From: Trichopus zeylanicus subsp. travancoricus
Taxonomy: Eukaryota > Streptophyta > Magnoliopsida > Dioscoreales > Dioscoreaceae
Length of the DNA stretch: 64,000 nt
Assembly: GCA_005019695.1 (NCBI GenBank)
Contig: RXID01014308.1
Location: forward strand, 176,814 to 240,813
Direction: 5' to 3'
The translations under genes and the position numbers were made by a program. Positions 1 to 12,388 of the stretch are shown one piece after another. Under the pieces are notes generated by a model. It searched no databases. It had not been told where the DNA came from and saw only the letters and a program-made list of their open reading frames with translations. Numbering within the stretch: position 1 is the stretch's first letter; each line of letters starts with the position of its first letter.

Positions 1-1260
1 TACTGTTGCCAATACAACTTCCACTACTACAACTTCTTCTACTACTACAACTACTATAGCTATTGCTGCTTTTAATACTACGACTACTGCTACTGCCACT
101 ACTACTATTGTTGCTACTACTTCAACTACTATTACTTCTGCTACTACTACTACTGCTACTACTACAACTACCTCTACTTCGGCTATTAATACTACTACTA
201 CGACTTCTACTACTACAACTACTACCACTACTATTACTACTACCGCTACTACCAATACTATAGCTACTACTACCACTATTACTTCTATTACTACAACTAC
301 TACTACTTCTAGTGCTACTACTGCTACTACTTCTACTGCTACTCCAACTACTACTCCTACTATTCCTACAACTTCTCCTACTCCTACAGTCCAACTGCTA
401 CTACTACTACTACAACAATAATTATTACTATTATTACTATAGCTGCTACTACAACAACAACTACTTCAACTACTACTAGTAGTACTACTGGTACTGCAGC
501 TGCTACTGCCATGACTGCTACTACTACAACTACAACTACTTCTACTACTACTACTAGTACTACTACTACTACCATACTTCGACGACTGCAACTACTATAA
601 CTACTATTACTGCTACTACTATTATTATTTCGAATACCCTACTACAGCCACTACTATTACTGCTACAACTACTACTATTGCTGCTGCTACTACTACAACT
701 ACTATTATTTCTACTATTGCTACTATTAGTACTGTTGTTGCTGCTACTACTACTACCACTTGTACTACCATTACTGCTAGTACTTCTATGACTAATCGTA
801 CTACTACTACTCCTACTTCAACTATTACTGCTACCACTACTATTGCTACTGCTACTAATATTACTTCTGTTGCTATAGCTACTACTACTCCAACTACTAC
901 TGCAACTACTAGTCCTACTACTACTACTATTACAAATACTACTCCTCCTCCTACTACTACTATTACTACACCTATTACCACTGCTACACCTACTCCTATT
1001 ACTAAACCTACGACTACTTCTACTACTGCTACTGCAACTATTACTTCTACTACTGCTACTACTACTACTATTACTATTGCAACTGTTGCTGCTGCTACTA
1101 CGACTACTACTACTACTACTACTACTACTTTGAATACTACTATGACTACAACACGACTACTTTTGCTATTGTTGCCGCTGCTATTAGTTCAACTACAACT
1201 ACATTTGCCGCCACTACTGCTTCTACTATTGCTACTACTGCGACTTCTGATCTTATAACA

Positions 1261-1302
1261 ACTACTGCTACTGCTCTTGCAACTACTGCTACTGCTCTTG
1301 CA
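1261..1302 (+). repeat. 21-bp tandem duplication
   Basis: Two adjacent identical 21-bp copies, 1261-1281 and 1282-1302, each ending in tgctcttgca. The length is seven triplets, so the array phase is unchanged. A closely similar 27-bp duplication carrying the same ctcttgcaac core lies at 46600-46650. Confidence 0.85.
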
Positions 1303-4300
1303 ACTGCTACTACTGCTACTACTACAAGAAACACTACTACAACTATTACGAGTATTATTGCCACTACAATTGCGACAACAACAACAACTTCTTCTGCTAC
1401 TACTACTAGTACTACTTCAACAACTGCTGCTACTACTACAACAGCTACTACAACTATGACTAATAGAACTAATACTACTATTACTACTACTTCTACTGCT
1501 ACTTGTACGACTACTACTACTACTTGTAGTACTACTTCTAATATAACTACCACGACTACTACAACTATTACTACTATTACTACTACTAACACCACTACTA
1601 CTACTACCACCACTACTACTACAACTGCTGCTACTAGTACTACTACTACGATAACTATTACCAATGTAACTACTGCTATGATTAATACTACTACTATTAC
1701 TACTACTACTACACATAACAACTACAACTACAACTATTGCTACTACTTACTTAAACTACGACTTCGACTCTTATTACTACTCCAACTACTACTACTACTA
1801 CATCAACTACAACTTCTAATACTACTACTACAACTATTGGTACTACTACAACTAATGCTACAACAACAATTATAGATACTGCTAATACGAATACTACTAC
1901 TACTACTACTTCTTAAACTACTACTACAATTGCTGCTACTACTACTACTACTATTACTTCTGTTGCTACTGCTGCTGCTGCTATTCGTACCACTACTACA
2001 ACTTCTACTACTGTTGCTGCTGCTGCAGCTACTTCTGCCACTACTGTTGCTGCTACTGCTGCTACTTCAGCTACTACTACTGTGACTACCACCACTACTA
2101 CTACTACAATTACTATTACTACTGCTACTGCTACTATCACTACTGCCACAACTACTACTTTTGCTGCTGCACCTACTATTACTCCGATTGCTACTACAAT
2201 TGCTTCAACTCCTACTACTACTATTATTACTACTACTACTACGCCAATTACTCTTACTACTACTATTGCTTCAACTACTACTACTACTATTACTAATACT
2301 ATTACTACTCCTACTACTACTCCTACTACTATTATTACTACTAATACTACTACCATTCTGACTACTACCACTACTACTATTACTATTACTATTACTACTC
2401 TTACTACTACTCCTACTACAACTACTACTAGTTCTGCTACTATTACTGTTACTAGTCTTGCTACCACTACTATTACTTCTACTACTACTACTATTGGTAC
2501 TAGTGCTACTACAATAACTATTACCACTAATACTGCTACCGCTACTACTAAAATGGCTACTACCACTACTACAACAAGTAATCCTACTACAACTACTGCT
2601 CCTACTACTAGTACTACTACTACCAATAATAATAAAAATAATACAACAACTACTTCTACTACTAGTACAACTACTACTACTATAGCTGCTAAAACAACAA
2701 ATACTACTACTGCTGCTGCTACTTCTACAACAACTACTACTATGACTACTACTACTACTATGTCTACTACAACAACAACTACTACTACTGCCACTACGAC
2801 TACTACTACTCCTACAATAACTACTCCTACTCGTACTACTATTAATATTACTACTAACACAACTACTACTCCTACGACTACTACTAATGCTCATACTACT
2901 ACTATTACAACTCCAGCAACTATGACTATTACAACTACTACCACAAATAATACAAATTCTCCTATTACAACTACTAATACTTCTACTACTACTACTCCTA
3001 CTACTACTATACTACTTGTACTACCACTACTACTAATACTACAATTTTGATTACTACTACTACTGCAACTACTACTACAACTACTAATACTACTACTACT
3101 TCTTCTACTACTACTACTGCTACTACTACTGCTATTACTACTGCTACTACTACTAATACTACTGCTACTACTTCTACTACTACTTCTACCCCTACTACTG
3201 CTACTACTATTACTACGACTACTACTACTATATCTACAACTACAACAATAACAATAACTACTACTACCCCTGCTACTATTACTAATATGACTATTATAAC
3301 AACTACTATTTCTGCTACTACCACTACGGCAACTACTTGTACTACCACTGCAACCACTACAACTATGACAACTATTGCTTCTACTACTACTACTAGCACA
3401 ACAGCTATAGCTGCTACTACTACTACACCAGCTACCACTACTACTACTACTAAAACAAATACTATTACATGTCCTTCTACTACTACCGCTCTTACTACTA
3501 CTACTACTATTACTACTACTACTACTACAACTACTACTACTATGACTAATACTACTACTACCACTGCTACTACTACTGCTACTAGTACTACTAGTACTAC
3601 TACAACTATTACTACTACTATGGTGACTACTACTACTACAACTGCTAATTCTATTGTTGCTGCCACTAAAACTCCTATTGTTACGACTGCCACTCTTGCA
3701 ATGACTATTTTTGCTGCTACTGTAGCTACTATTACTTCTACTCTTATTGCTACTATTACTACTACAACTGCTCCCACTATTTGTAGTATTAGTAGTACTA
3801 TTAGTATTACTACTACTACTACTACTACAACAACTATTACTACAAATATGACTACTAGTTCTACTACTATTACTATTACTACTACTACTTCTACTACTAT
3901 TTCTACTACTACTATTACTATTCCTACTCATACTCCTAATACTCCTACTACAACTACTATTATTGCCACTACGACTGTTATAACTCCTACTAATATTGTT
4001 ATTACTGCTACTACTATTACTACTACTACTGCTGCAGCTACTATTGGTAGTACTACTATCACTAATACTACTACTATTGAAACTATTACTATTACAATGA
4101 CTACTACTATTACTACTACATACTACTGCTACTGCTAGTATAATGGCCACTGCTACTACGGCTACTACTACAACTCCTTCTACTGCTACTATGATTAATA
4201 TTGCAACTACTAGTACTACTACTACTATTACTGCCACTTGCACTACTACTGCTGCTACTACTACTACAATTCTTGCTAATACTACTATGACTACTACTAC

Positions 4301-4391
4301 AAGTATTGCTATGATAACTATTACTAGTACTACTACTACTACAACAACAACTACTACTACAATAACTACTTTTGCTACTGCTAATACTACT

Positions 4392-4530
4392 CTACTACTG
4401 TTACTATGATGAGTATGACTACTACTTCTACTGCTGTAACTATTTCTATTACCACGCAACTACTACTACTGTTACTATGGTGAGTATGATTACTACTTCT
4501 ACTGCTGTAACTATTTCTATTACTACGCAA
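4392..4530 (+). repeat. 71-bp tandem duplication at a strand switch
   Basis: Two copies of a 71-bp unit. The anchors gttactatg (4400 and 4471) and acgcaa (4454 and 4525) are both 71 bases apart. The unit contains gagtatga and ctgtaac stretches that are not simple ACT variants. Because 71 is not a multiple of three, the duplication shifts the array phase. It ends about 25 bases before the strand switch at 4555. Confidence 0.85.
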
Positions 4531-4699
4531 ATACTACTGCAATAACTATTACTACTAGCAGTAGTTGTAGAAGTAGTAGATGAAGTAGTAGTAGTGGTAC
4601 TAGTGGTAGTAATGGGAGCAATAGTACTCTTAGAAGTAGCCATAGCAGTAGTAGTTGTTGTAGTAGTTATAGTAGTAGTAGTAGTAGTAGTAGCAGTAG

Positions 4700-5160
4700 T
4701 AGTAGTAGTAGTGAGAGTAGTATTAGGTGTAATAGTAGTAGTTGTTGTATTGGTCGTAGCAATCAAAGTAGTTGCAGTAGTAATAGTAGTAGGAGTTGTA
4801 GTACTAGTTGTAATAGGAGTTGTACTAGGAGTAGGAGTAGGATTTTTTGTTGTTGGAGTAGTGGTAGCAGTAATAGTAGTTGTTGCAGTAGTAGTAGTAG
4901 TGAGAGTAGTATTAGGTGCAATAGTAGAAGTAGTATTAGTATTAGTAGTAGTAGTATTAGGAGTGGTAGTAATAGTAGTAGTAATAGTATTGGTAGTAGT
5001 CATAGTAGTTGTAGTAGTAATAGTAGTAGGAGTTGTAGTACTAGTTGTAGTAGGAGTTGTAGTAGGAGTTGTAGTAGGAGTAGGAGTAGGAGTAGGAGTA
5101 GTTGTTGTTGGAGTAGTGGTAGCAGCAGTAGTAGTTGTTGTAGTAGCAATAGGAGTTGGA
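4700..5160 (-). repeat. Higher-order repeat, about 190-250 bp
   Basis: The anchor gtgagagtagtattaggtg occurs at 4711 and 4900 (spacing 189). The anchor aggagttgtagtactagttg occurs at 4791 and 5028 (spacing 237). The anchor gttggagtagtggtagcag occurs near 4852 and again near 5107. The shared order of these rare variants shows segmental duplication, followed by small length changes between copies. Confidence 0.7.
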
Positions 5161-6239
5161 GAAGGAGTAGGAATAGTAGTAGTCATAGAAGTGGTGGTGG
5201 TAGTAGTAGTAGGAGTTGGAGTTTGAGAAGTAGGAGAAGTAGTAGTAGTAGTAGCAGTCATAGTAGGAATGAAAGTAGTAATAGTAGTAGCAGTTCCTGT
5301 AGTAGTAGTAGTAGCAGTAGTAGTAGCTGTAGCTATAGAAATATTAGTGGTAGTAGTAGTAGTAGTAGTAGCAACAGTAGTAGTAGCAGCTGTAGTCACT
5401 TTAGTAGTTATTGTAAGAGCAGTAGTTGTAATACTTATTGTAAAAGCTAAAGTATTAGTTGGTAATAGTAGTAGCAGCAGTATGAGAAGTAGTAACAGGA
5501 GTGTTTGGAGTAGTAGTAGTAGCAGCAGTAGTATTATTCGTACTAGTAGTAGGAGTAGTTGTAATAGTAGTAGGTGTACGAGTAGGACTAATACTAGGAG
5601 TATTAGTAGGGCTTGGTGTAGGAATATTAGTTATTCTTGCAGTAGTAGTAGTAGCAGTAGTGTTAGTATTAACAGTAGTAGTAGTACTAGTGTTAGTATT
5701 AGTAGCAGTAGTAGTACTTGTCGTAGTAGGAGTAGTACTAATAGTAGTGGTAGTAGTAGTAGTTGTTGTTGTTGTTATTGTTATTATAGTTGTAGCAGCA
5801 GCAGTAGTAGTAGTTGCAGTAGTAGTTCTAGTGTTAGTAGTAGTAGTTGTTGTTGTTGTAGTAGTACTAGCAGTAGTAGATGCTAGAGTTGGTGTAGTAG
5901 CAGTAGGAGTGGTAGAAGTAGTAGAAGTAGTAGCAGGAGTAGTAGTAGCAGTAGTTGCAGGAGTAGTTGGACTAGTAGTAGTGGTGGTGGTGGTGGTAGT
6001 GGTAGTAGTAGTAGTAGTAGTAGTATTAGCACCAGTAGCAATAGTAGTTGATGTAGCAGCAACAGAAGTAGTAGTAGTAGTTGTAGTTGTTATAGGACTA
6101 GTAGTAGTAGCAGTAGGGGTAGTATTTGTAGTAGTAATAGTGGCAGTAGCAATAGCAGAAGTAGTAGCAGTAGTAGCAGAAGTAGTAGTAGTTGTAGTAG
6201 TAGTAGAAGTAGTAGTAGTTGTTGTTGTAGCAGTAGTAG

Positions 6240-6660
6240 AAGGAGTAGTAGTAGTGGCAGTTGTACTTTTATTAATGTAGTAGTAGTCTTAGTAGTAGTA
6301 GTGGTAGTTGTAGTAGTAGTAGTCTTTCTTGCACTTGTAGTAGCAATAGTAGCAGTAGCAGTAGTAGTTGTATTTGTTATTGTCTTCATTGTAGTAGTAG
6401 TAGTAGTGGTAGCCGAAGTAGTAGTGGTTATAGCAGCAGTAGCAGTAGTAGCAGAAGTAGTAGCAGCAGTAGCAGGAGTAGTAGTAGTAGTACTCACAAT
6501 AGTAGTAGTTGTAGCAGTAGTAGTAGTAGTTGTTGTAGTAGTAGTAGTAGTATTTATTGTTGTTGTAGCAGTAGTAGAAGGAGTAGTAGTGGTAGTTGTA
6601 CTTTTATTAATATAGTAGTAGTCTTAGTAGTAGTAGTGGTAGTTGTAGTAGTAGTTGTCT
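6240..6660 (-). repeat. 335-bp-spaced higher-order repeat
   Basis: The rare string ttgtacttttattaat occurs at 6261 and 6596. The following gtctt is at 6286 and 6621, so the offset stays exactly 335. Flanking sequence (cagtagtagaaggagtagtagtgg before, gtggtagttgtagtag after) is also shared. Since 335 is not a multiple of three, the copies lie in different array phases. Confidence 0.85.
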
Positions 6661-7417
6661 TTCTAGTATTAGTAGTAGTAGGAGTAGCAATAGTAGTAGT
6701 AGTTGTTGTTGTCATTGTTGTTGTAGTAGTAGTCATAGTAGTAATAGTAGTAGTAGTAGTATTAGTAGTGGTAGAAGTAGTAGTAGTAGTAGCAGTAGCA
6801 GTTGTAGTAGTAGTAGTAGTAGTAGCAGTGTTTGGGGTAGTAGTGGGAGTTGTACTACCAGTTGGAGTAGCCATAATAGTAGTAGTAGTAGTAGTACTGT
6901 AGTAGTTGCTGTAGTAGTTAAAGTGGTAGTCGTGGAAGTCATAGTAATTACAGTAGTTGTAGTGTAGTACTAGTATTAGTATTAGTAGTAGTAGTGGGAG
7001 TAGTAGTATGTAGCAGTAGTAGTTGTAGTAGTTTTGGCAATAGGAGGTGTAGTAGTAGTGCTAGTAGCAACAGTAGTAGTAGTAGTAGTAGTAGTAGTAG
7101 TTAGAATAGCAGTAGTTTTACTAATAGTATCAACTATAGTAGTACAAGTAGTAGTAGCTATAGTAGTTCTACTAGTAGTTCTTATAGCAGTAGAAGTAGC
7201 AGTAGGGGTAGCAATAGGAGTAGGACGTGGAGTAGTAGTAGTAGCTGTAGTAGTATTAGTAGTAGTAGTAGCAGTGGTAGTTGTAGTAGTTGTTGTAGGA
7301 GGAGTTGTTGAAGTGGTAGTAGTAGTGGTATGAGTAGTAGTAGTAGTGGTGGCGGTTGCAGGAGTAGTAGTAGTAGTAGTATTAGTTGGCGTAGCAGAAG
7401 TAGCTGTGGTGGTGGTG

Positions 7418-7448
<31 letters not shown>

Positions 7449-7450
<2 letters not shown>

Positions 7451-7520
7451 ATTGGACTAGCAGTAGCAGTAGCAGCAGCAGCAGCAGTAGTAGTAGTAAT
7501 TGGACTAGCAGTAGCAGTAG
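7449..7520 (-). repeat. 48-bp duplication
   Basis: The motif attggactagcagtagcagt occurs at 7451 and 7499, 48 bases (16 triplets) apart, with a run of AGC triplets between the copies. Confidence 0.8.
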
Positions 7521-7749
7521 CAGTCATAGTAGTAGTAGCCATTGAAGAGTGGTCATGGTAGGAGTAGTTATAGTAGTAATAGTTGTTGTTGTAGCTGTAT
7601 TAGTAGTCGTAGCAGAAGTAGCAGTCGTAGTAGAAGTTGCAGTAGTAGTAGTAACAGGACTAGTACCATTAGTAGCAATAGTAGTAGTAGTAGTCGTAGA
7701 AGTTGTAGTGGTCGTGGTAGGAGTAGTTATAGTAGCTGTTGTTGTTATT

Positions 7750-7880
7750 CTAGTATTATTATTTGTAGGAGTGATAGTAGTAGTTGTTGGTGTAGTAGTA
7801 GCGCTAGTATTATTATTTGTAGGAGTGATAGTAGCAGTTGTTGTTATGCTAGTATTATTATTTGTAGGAGTGATAGTAGT
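7750..7880 (-). repeat. Three-copy 45-54-bp tandem repeat
   Basis: The rare string ctagtattattatttgtagg, followed by agtgatagtag, starts at 7750, 7804 and 7849. The spacings are 54 and 45, both multiples of three. The shared part is about 31 bases, and the linkers between copies vary in length. Confidence 0.9.
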
Positions 7881-8888
7881 AGTTGTAGTAGTAGTGTAGT
7901 TATAGATGCAGCAGTTGTAGTACTCGAGGTATTAGTCGTAGTAGTAGTACTAGTGGTAATAGTAGTAGTAGTAGTAGTAGTAGCAGAAGTAGTAGTAGCC
8001 GAAGGAGCATTTGTAGTCGTAGTACTAGTAGTAAAAGGACTAGTTGCAGCAATAGCAGCAGTAGTTGTAGTAGTAGTAGTAGTAGCCATGATAGGAGTAG
8101 TTATAGTAGTAGTTGTTGTTGTAGTAGTATAGTTACAGTAGCAGCAATAGTAGTAGTAGAGGTAGTAGTAGTAGTAGTAGGAGTACTAGTAGTAGTAGTA
8201 GTTGTAGTTGTAGTAGTAGCAGTAGCAGTGGAGCAGTAGTCCTAGTAGTAAAAGTTCTAGTTGTAGCAATGGTGGTGGTAGTAGTAGTCGCAGCTGTTGT
8301 TGTCGTAATAGTGTAGCAGTAGTAGTAGTACAAGTGGTAGAAGTAGTAGTAGAAGTCCTAGTCGTAGTAGCAATAGTGGAAGGAGGACTAGTAGTAGAAG
8401 TTATGCTAGTATTAATGTAGTAGTAGACTAAATAGCAGTTGTAGTATTATTATTATTAGTAGTAGGTAGAACTAGTAGTAGCAGTAGCAAAAGCATCAGC
8501 TGTAGTGACAGTAATGTTAGTAGTAGTAGTAACAGTAGCAAAGTAGCAGCAGTAGTTATAGTAGTAGTTGTTGTTGTTCTCCTACTACTCCTACTACTAC
8601 GAGTGCTAATACTCCTCCTACTACTACTCTATTACTACAATTGCTATAATTGGTACTACTACTACTATTGCTACTCCTACTACTACTACTACAACAACAA
8701 CTACTACTACTGTAATAATTGCTACAACTACTACGGCTACTCCTACTAATACTACTACTACTACTTCAACTACAACTAATACTAATATGACTACTACAAC
8801 AACTACTAATACGACCATTACTGTAACTACTAGTTCTACCACTACCACTACTACTACTGCTACTGTTACTGCACTAATCCTAAAACTA

Positions 8889-9830
8889 TTACTACTAATA
8901 CTACTACTACTCCTACAACTATTACTATTACTACAAATAATACTACTACTGCAACTGCTAATACTACTACTACTACTACCTCTACAACTACAACAACAAC
9001 TTGTACCACTACTACTACTACTACTACTAATTCTTCCACTAATACTACTACAACAACTACTGCTACTCCTACTGCTACGGCTACTACTGCTACTACTTTT
9101 GCTACTACTTCTACTAATACTGTTACTACTATTCCTACTCCTACAACTATTGCTACTACTTCTACTACGACAACAACACTTACTACGACTACTGTGACTG
9201 CTACTACTACCTACTATTACAACTATAACTTCTACTACTACTCCTCCTCCACCACCTACTATTACAGCTACTGTTGCTATAACTATTGCTACTACTACAA
9301 CTACTAAAACATCACCTACTACTTCTACTACTACTACTCCTGCAACAACAACAACTACTACTATTTCTACTACTACTACTTCAATTAATACTACAACTAC
9401 TGCTGCTACTACTTCTACTACTACTATTGCTGCAACTACTACTATTACTCCTAGGGTCACAACTTCTGCTCCTACAACTACTACTCCAGCTACTACGACT
9501 ACTACTAGAACTACACCAACAACAATAATAACTACTACTACTACTACCACTACTATAACTGCAGCTGCCGCTGCTACAACAACAACAACTACTACGACCG
9601 CTGCACCTCCTCCTACTACCACAACTACTACTATTGAAACTACTAGGCTAACAACAACAGTTATTACTACTACTACAACAACAACTAGTACAACTACTGC
9701 TACTGCTTCTGCTACAACTACAACTACTACTTCTACTACTATCTCTACTACTACTGCTATGGCTACTCTTGCTAGACTACTACCACAACTACTACTAATA
9801 CTACTACTACTCCTACAACTACTACTATTA
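8889..9830 (+). repeat. 900-bp-spaced higher-order repeat (probable)
   Basis: A near-identical run of more than 40 bases beginning actactaatactactactac and continuing tcctacaact starts at 8891 and 9791, exactly 900 bases apart. Further similarity follows (acaaataatac against ccaaattatac). I could not follow the match across the whole interval, so the unit may be only partly preserved. Confidence 0.5.
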
Positions 9831-11391
9831 CTCCAAATTATACTACTATTGCTAATAGTACAACTACGAAAACTTCTCCTCCTCCTCCTACTACTACTTC
9901 AATCACTACTACTACTACTTCTACTACTAGTACTGCTACTACTACTCCTCCTCCTCCAACTACTGCTACTACAGCTACCACTTCAACTACAAATACAACA
10001 ACAACTACTATTTCTACTACCACTACTACAACTGCTGGTGCTGTTGTTACAACAACAACAACTACTGCTACTACCCCACCTCTTACTACCACAACTCTTA
10101 CCACTACTACAACTAGTACTACTACTACTACTAATACTAGTATTACTGCTACTGTTACAACAACTACTACTATTGCTGCAGTTGTTTCTATTGCAATTAC
10201 TACTTCTACTACTACCTCTACTACTACTACTACTACTACTGTTACAACACTACTACTACAAATACTTCTACTAATTCTACTACTGCTCCTACAACTACTA
10301 CTATTAATACAAATAATACCGCTACTGCTGCAACACCAACTACTACTACTGTTGCTGCCACTAATACTACTACTCTTACTACTAATACTACTATTGCTAC
10401 AACAACAACTTCAACCACTACTACTACTACTACTATTACGACTACTTCTACTACTATTACCACTCCTACTACTCCTACTACTATTCCTACTGCTACTGCT
10501 ACTACTCCTACTACTACTACCACTACGACTACTAGTACTACTCCTGCTACTACTTCTACTATGACTACTACTACTACTAATCCTACACCTACTGCTACAA
10601 CTACTACAACTACTACTACTACATCTACTACTACAACAACACTTACTATTACAACTACGACTATTACTACAACAACTACTACTACTCCACCTACTACTAC
10701 AACTACAGCTGCTTTTTACCACTACTCCTACTATTACTACTACTACTACTCCTGTTGTTGCAACTAATACTACTACTACAACAACAACAATCGCTAATAT
10801 AGCTACTACTAATATTACTACTAAAACTTCTCCTACTACCACTACTACTACTCCTTCTACTGCTACCACTAATATTATTGCTACTAGTACTACTTCAACT
10901 AATACTTCTACTACTACTCCTACTACTTCTACTACAACCACTGCTACTACTACTATTACAACAACTACTACTATTACTACGACTACTACTACTACTCCAA
11001 CTTCTACTAATACTACTACTATTGCTACTACTACTACAACTACTCCCACGGCTACTACTACTACTACTCCTACTACTACTACTACGGTTAGTACTTTTAC
11101 TTCTACTAGAACTACTACCACTACAACTACTACTACTACAACTCCCCTTACTACTACCACAACTACTACTTCTACTACTACTACTACTAATACTACTACT
11201 ACTGCAATTACTACTACAACTACTACTACTACAACAACAACAATGACGACAACAACAACAATAACAACAACAACTACTACTACTACTACTACAACAACTA
11301 CTACTACCACTACTATGATTCCTACTACAACAACTACTGCAACAACTACTACCACTACTACTACTCTGACCCCAACTCCTTCTCCTACTAT

Positions 11392-11427
<36 letters not shown>

Positions 11428-12292
11428 TACTACTACTACTACAATGACTACTACTACTGTTGCTACTGCTACAACAACAACAATTACTACTACAAGAAGA
11501 ACAGCTACTACTGCAACTACTCATACAACAACTACTACTACTACTGCTATTGCTACTACTACTACTGCTACAACTACTTCTGTTACAACAACAACAACTA
11601 CTACTACAACTACTACAAGTACCACTACCAGAATGATTACTCCTACTATTACTATTACTACCACTGCTGCTACTACTACTACTACTCCAATTACTACTAA
11701 TACTACTATTACTACTACTACTCCTGCTAGCACGGCTACTACTACGACAACAACTACTCCAGCCACTACTACTACTTCCACTACCACTACAACTACTACC
11801 ACTACGACTACTACCACTACTGCTGCTGCTACCACCCCCACCACTACCACAACAACTACTACTACCACCACCACCACTACTACAACTCCTACTACTACTA
11901 CAACTACTATTACTACTGTAACTACTACTACAACTACTACTATAGCTACTACTACTACTACTACCACTGGTACTACTACTACTACTACAATTCCTACTAC
12001 TACTGCTACTACAACAACTCCTACTATCATTACTACAACTCCTACTACTGCTACTACTACAACTTCTCCTACCACTACTACTACTACTACTACTGCTACT
12101 ACCACTACCACTATTATTAGTACTACTACTCCTACTACTACCACAACTACAATTACTGCAACTACTACTACTACTACTTCTACTACCATGAGAAATACTA
12201 CTGCAACTACTGCAACTGCTACTACTACTGCTACTGCTGTTGCTACTACTACTGCTACTACTGTTGCTACTACTGCAACTACTACTATTACT

Positions 12293-12388
12293 ATGGCTAC
12301 CAATACTAATACTACTCCTACTACAACTACTACTAGTACTATGGCTACCACCACTAATACTACTCCTACTACAACTACTACTAGTACT
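12293..12388 (+). repeat. 48-bp tandem duplication
   Basis: Two adjacent 48-bp copies beginning atggctacca at 12293 and 12341, each ending actactagtact. They differ at very few positions and are 16 triplets long, so phase is kept. Confidence 0.9.

Larger units (their letters stand above)
1..4555 (+). repeat. ACT-strand satellite block 1
   Basis: Degenerate (ACT)n array, continuing beyond the left edge of the window. Almost every triplet is ACT or a one-step variant (GCT, ATT, TCT, CCT, AAT, ACA, ACC). Phase slips are few and show as changes of the translated composition between Thr-, Leu- and Tyr-rich runs, for example near 1140 and 3010. Two small tandem duplications lie inside (1261-1302 and 4392-4530). 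No gene, RNA gene or transposon is visible. The right limit is a strand switch at about 4555. Confidence 0.95.
4556..8578 (-). repeat. AGT block 2 (ACT unit on minus strand)
   Basis: Degenerate array with AGT on the + strand, so the ACT-bearing strand is the minus strand. Variants include GGT, TGT, AAT, AGC, AGG and GTT-type triplets. It contains clear higher-order repeats at 4700-5160, 6240-6660, 7449-7520 and 7750-7880. No gene is supported: the long open frames read Val or Ser repeats on the + strand and Thr or Leu repeats on the minus strand. Confidence 0.95.

Noticed and set aside
7750..7880. CRISPR-like array of three evenly spaced repeats
   Set aside because: The spacers are the same AGT triplet sequence, not unique, and the context is plant nuclear satellite.
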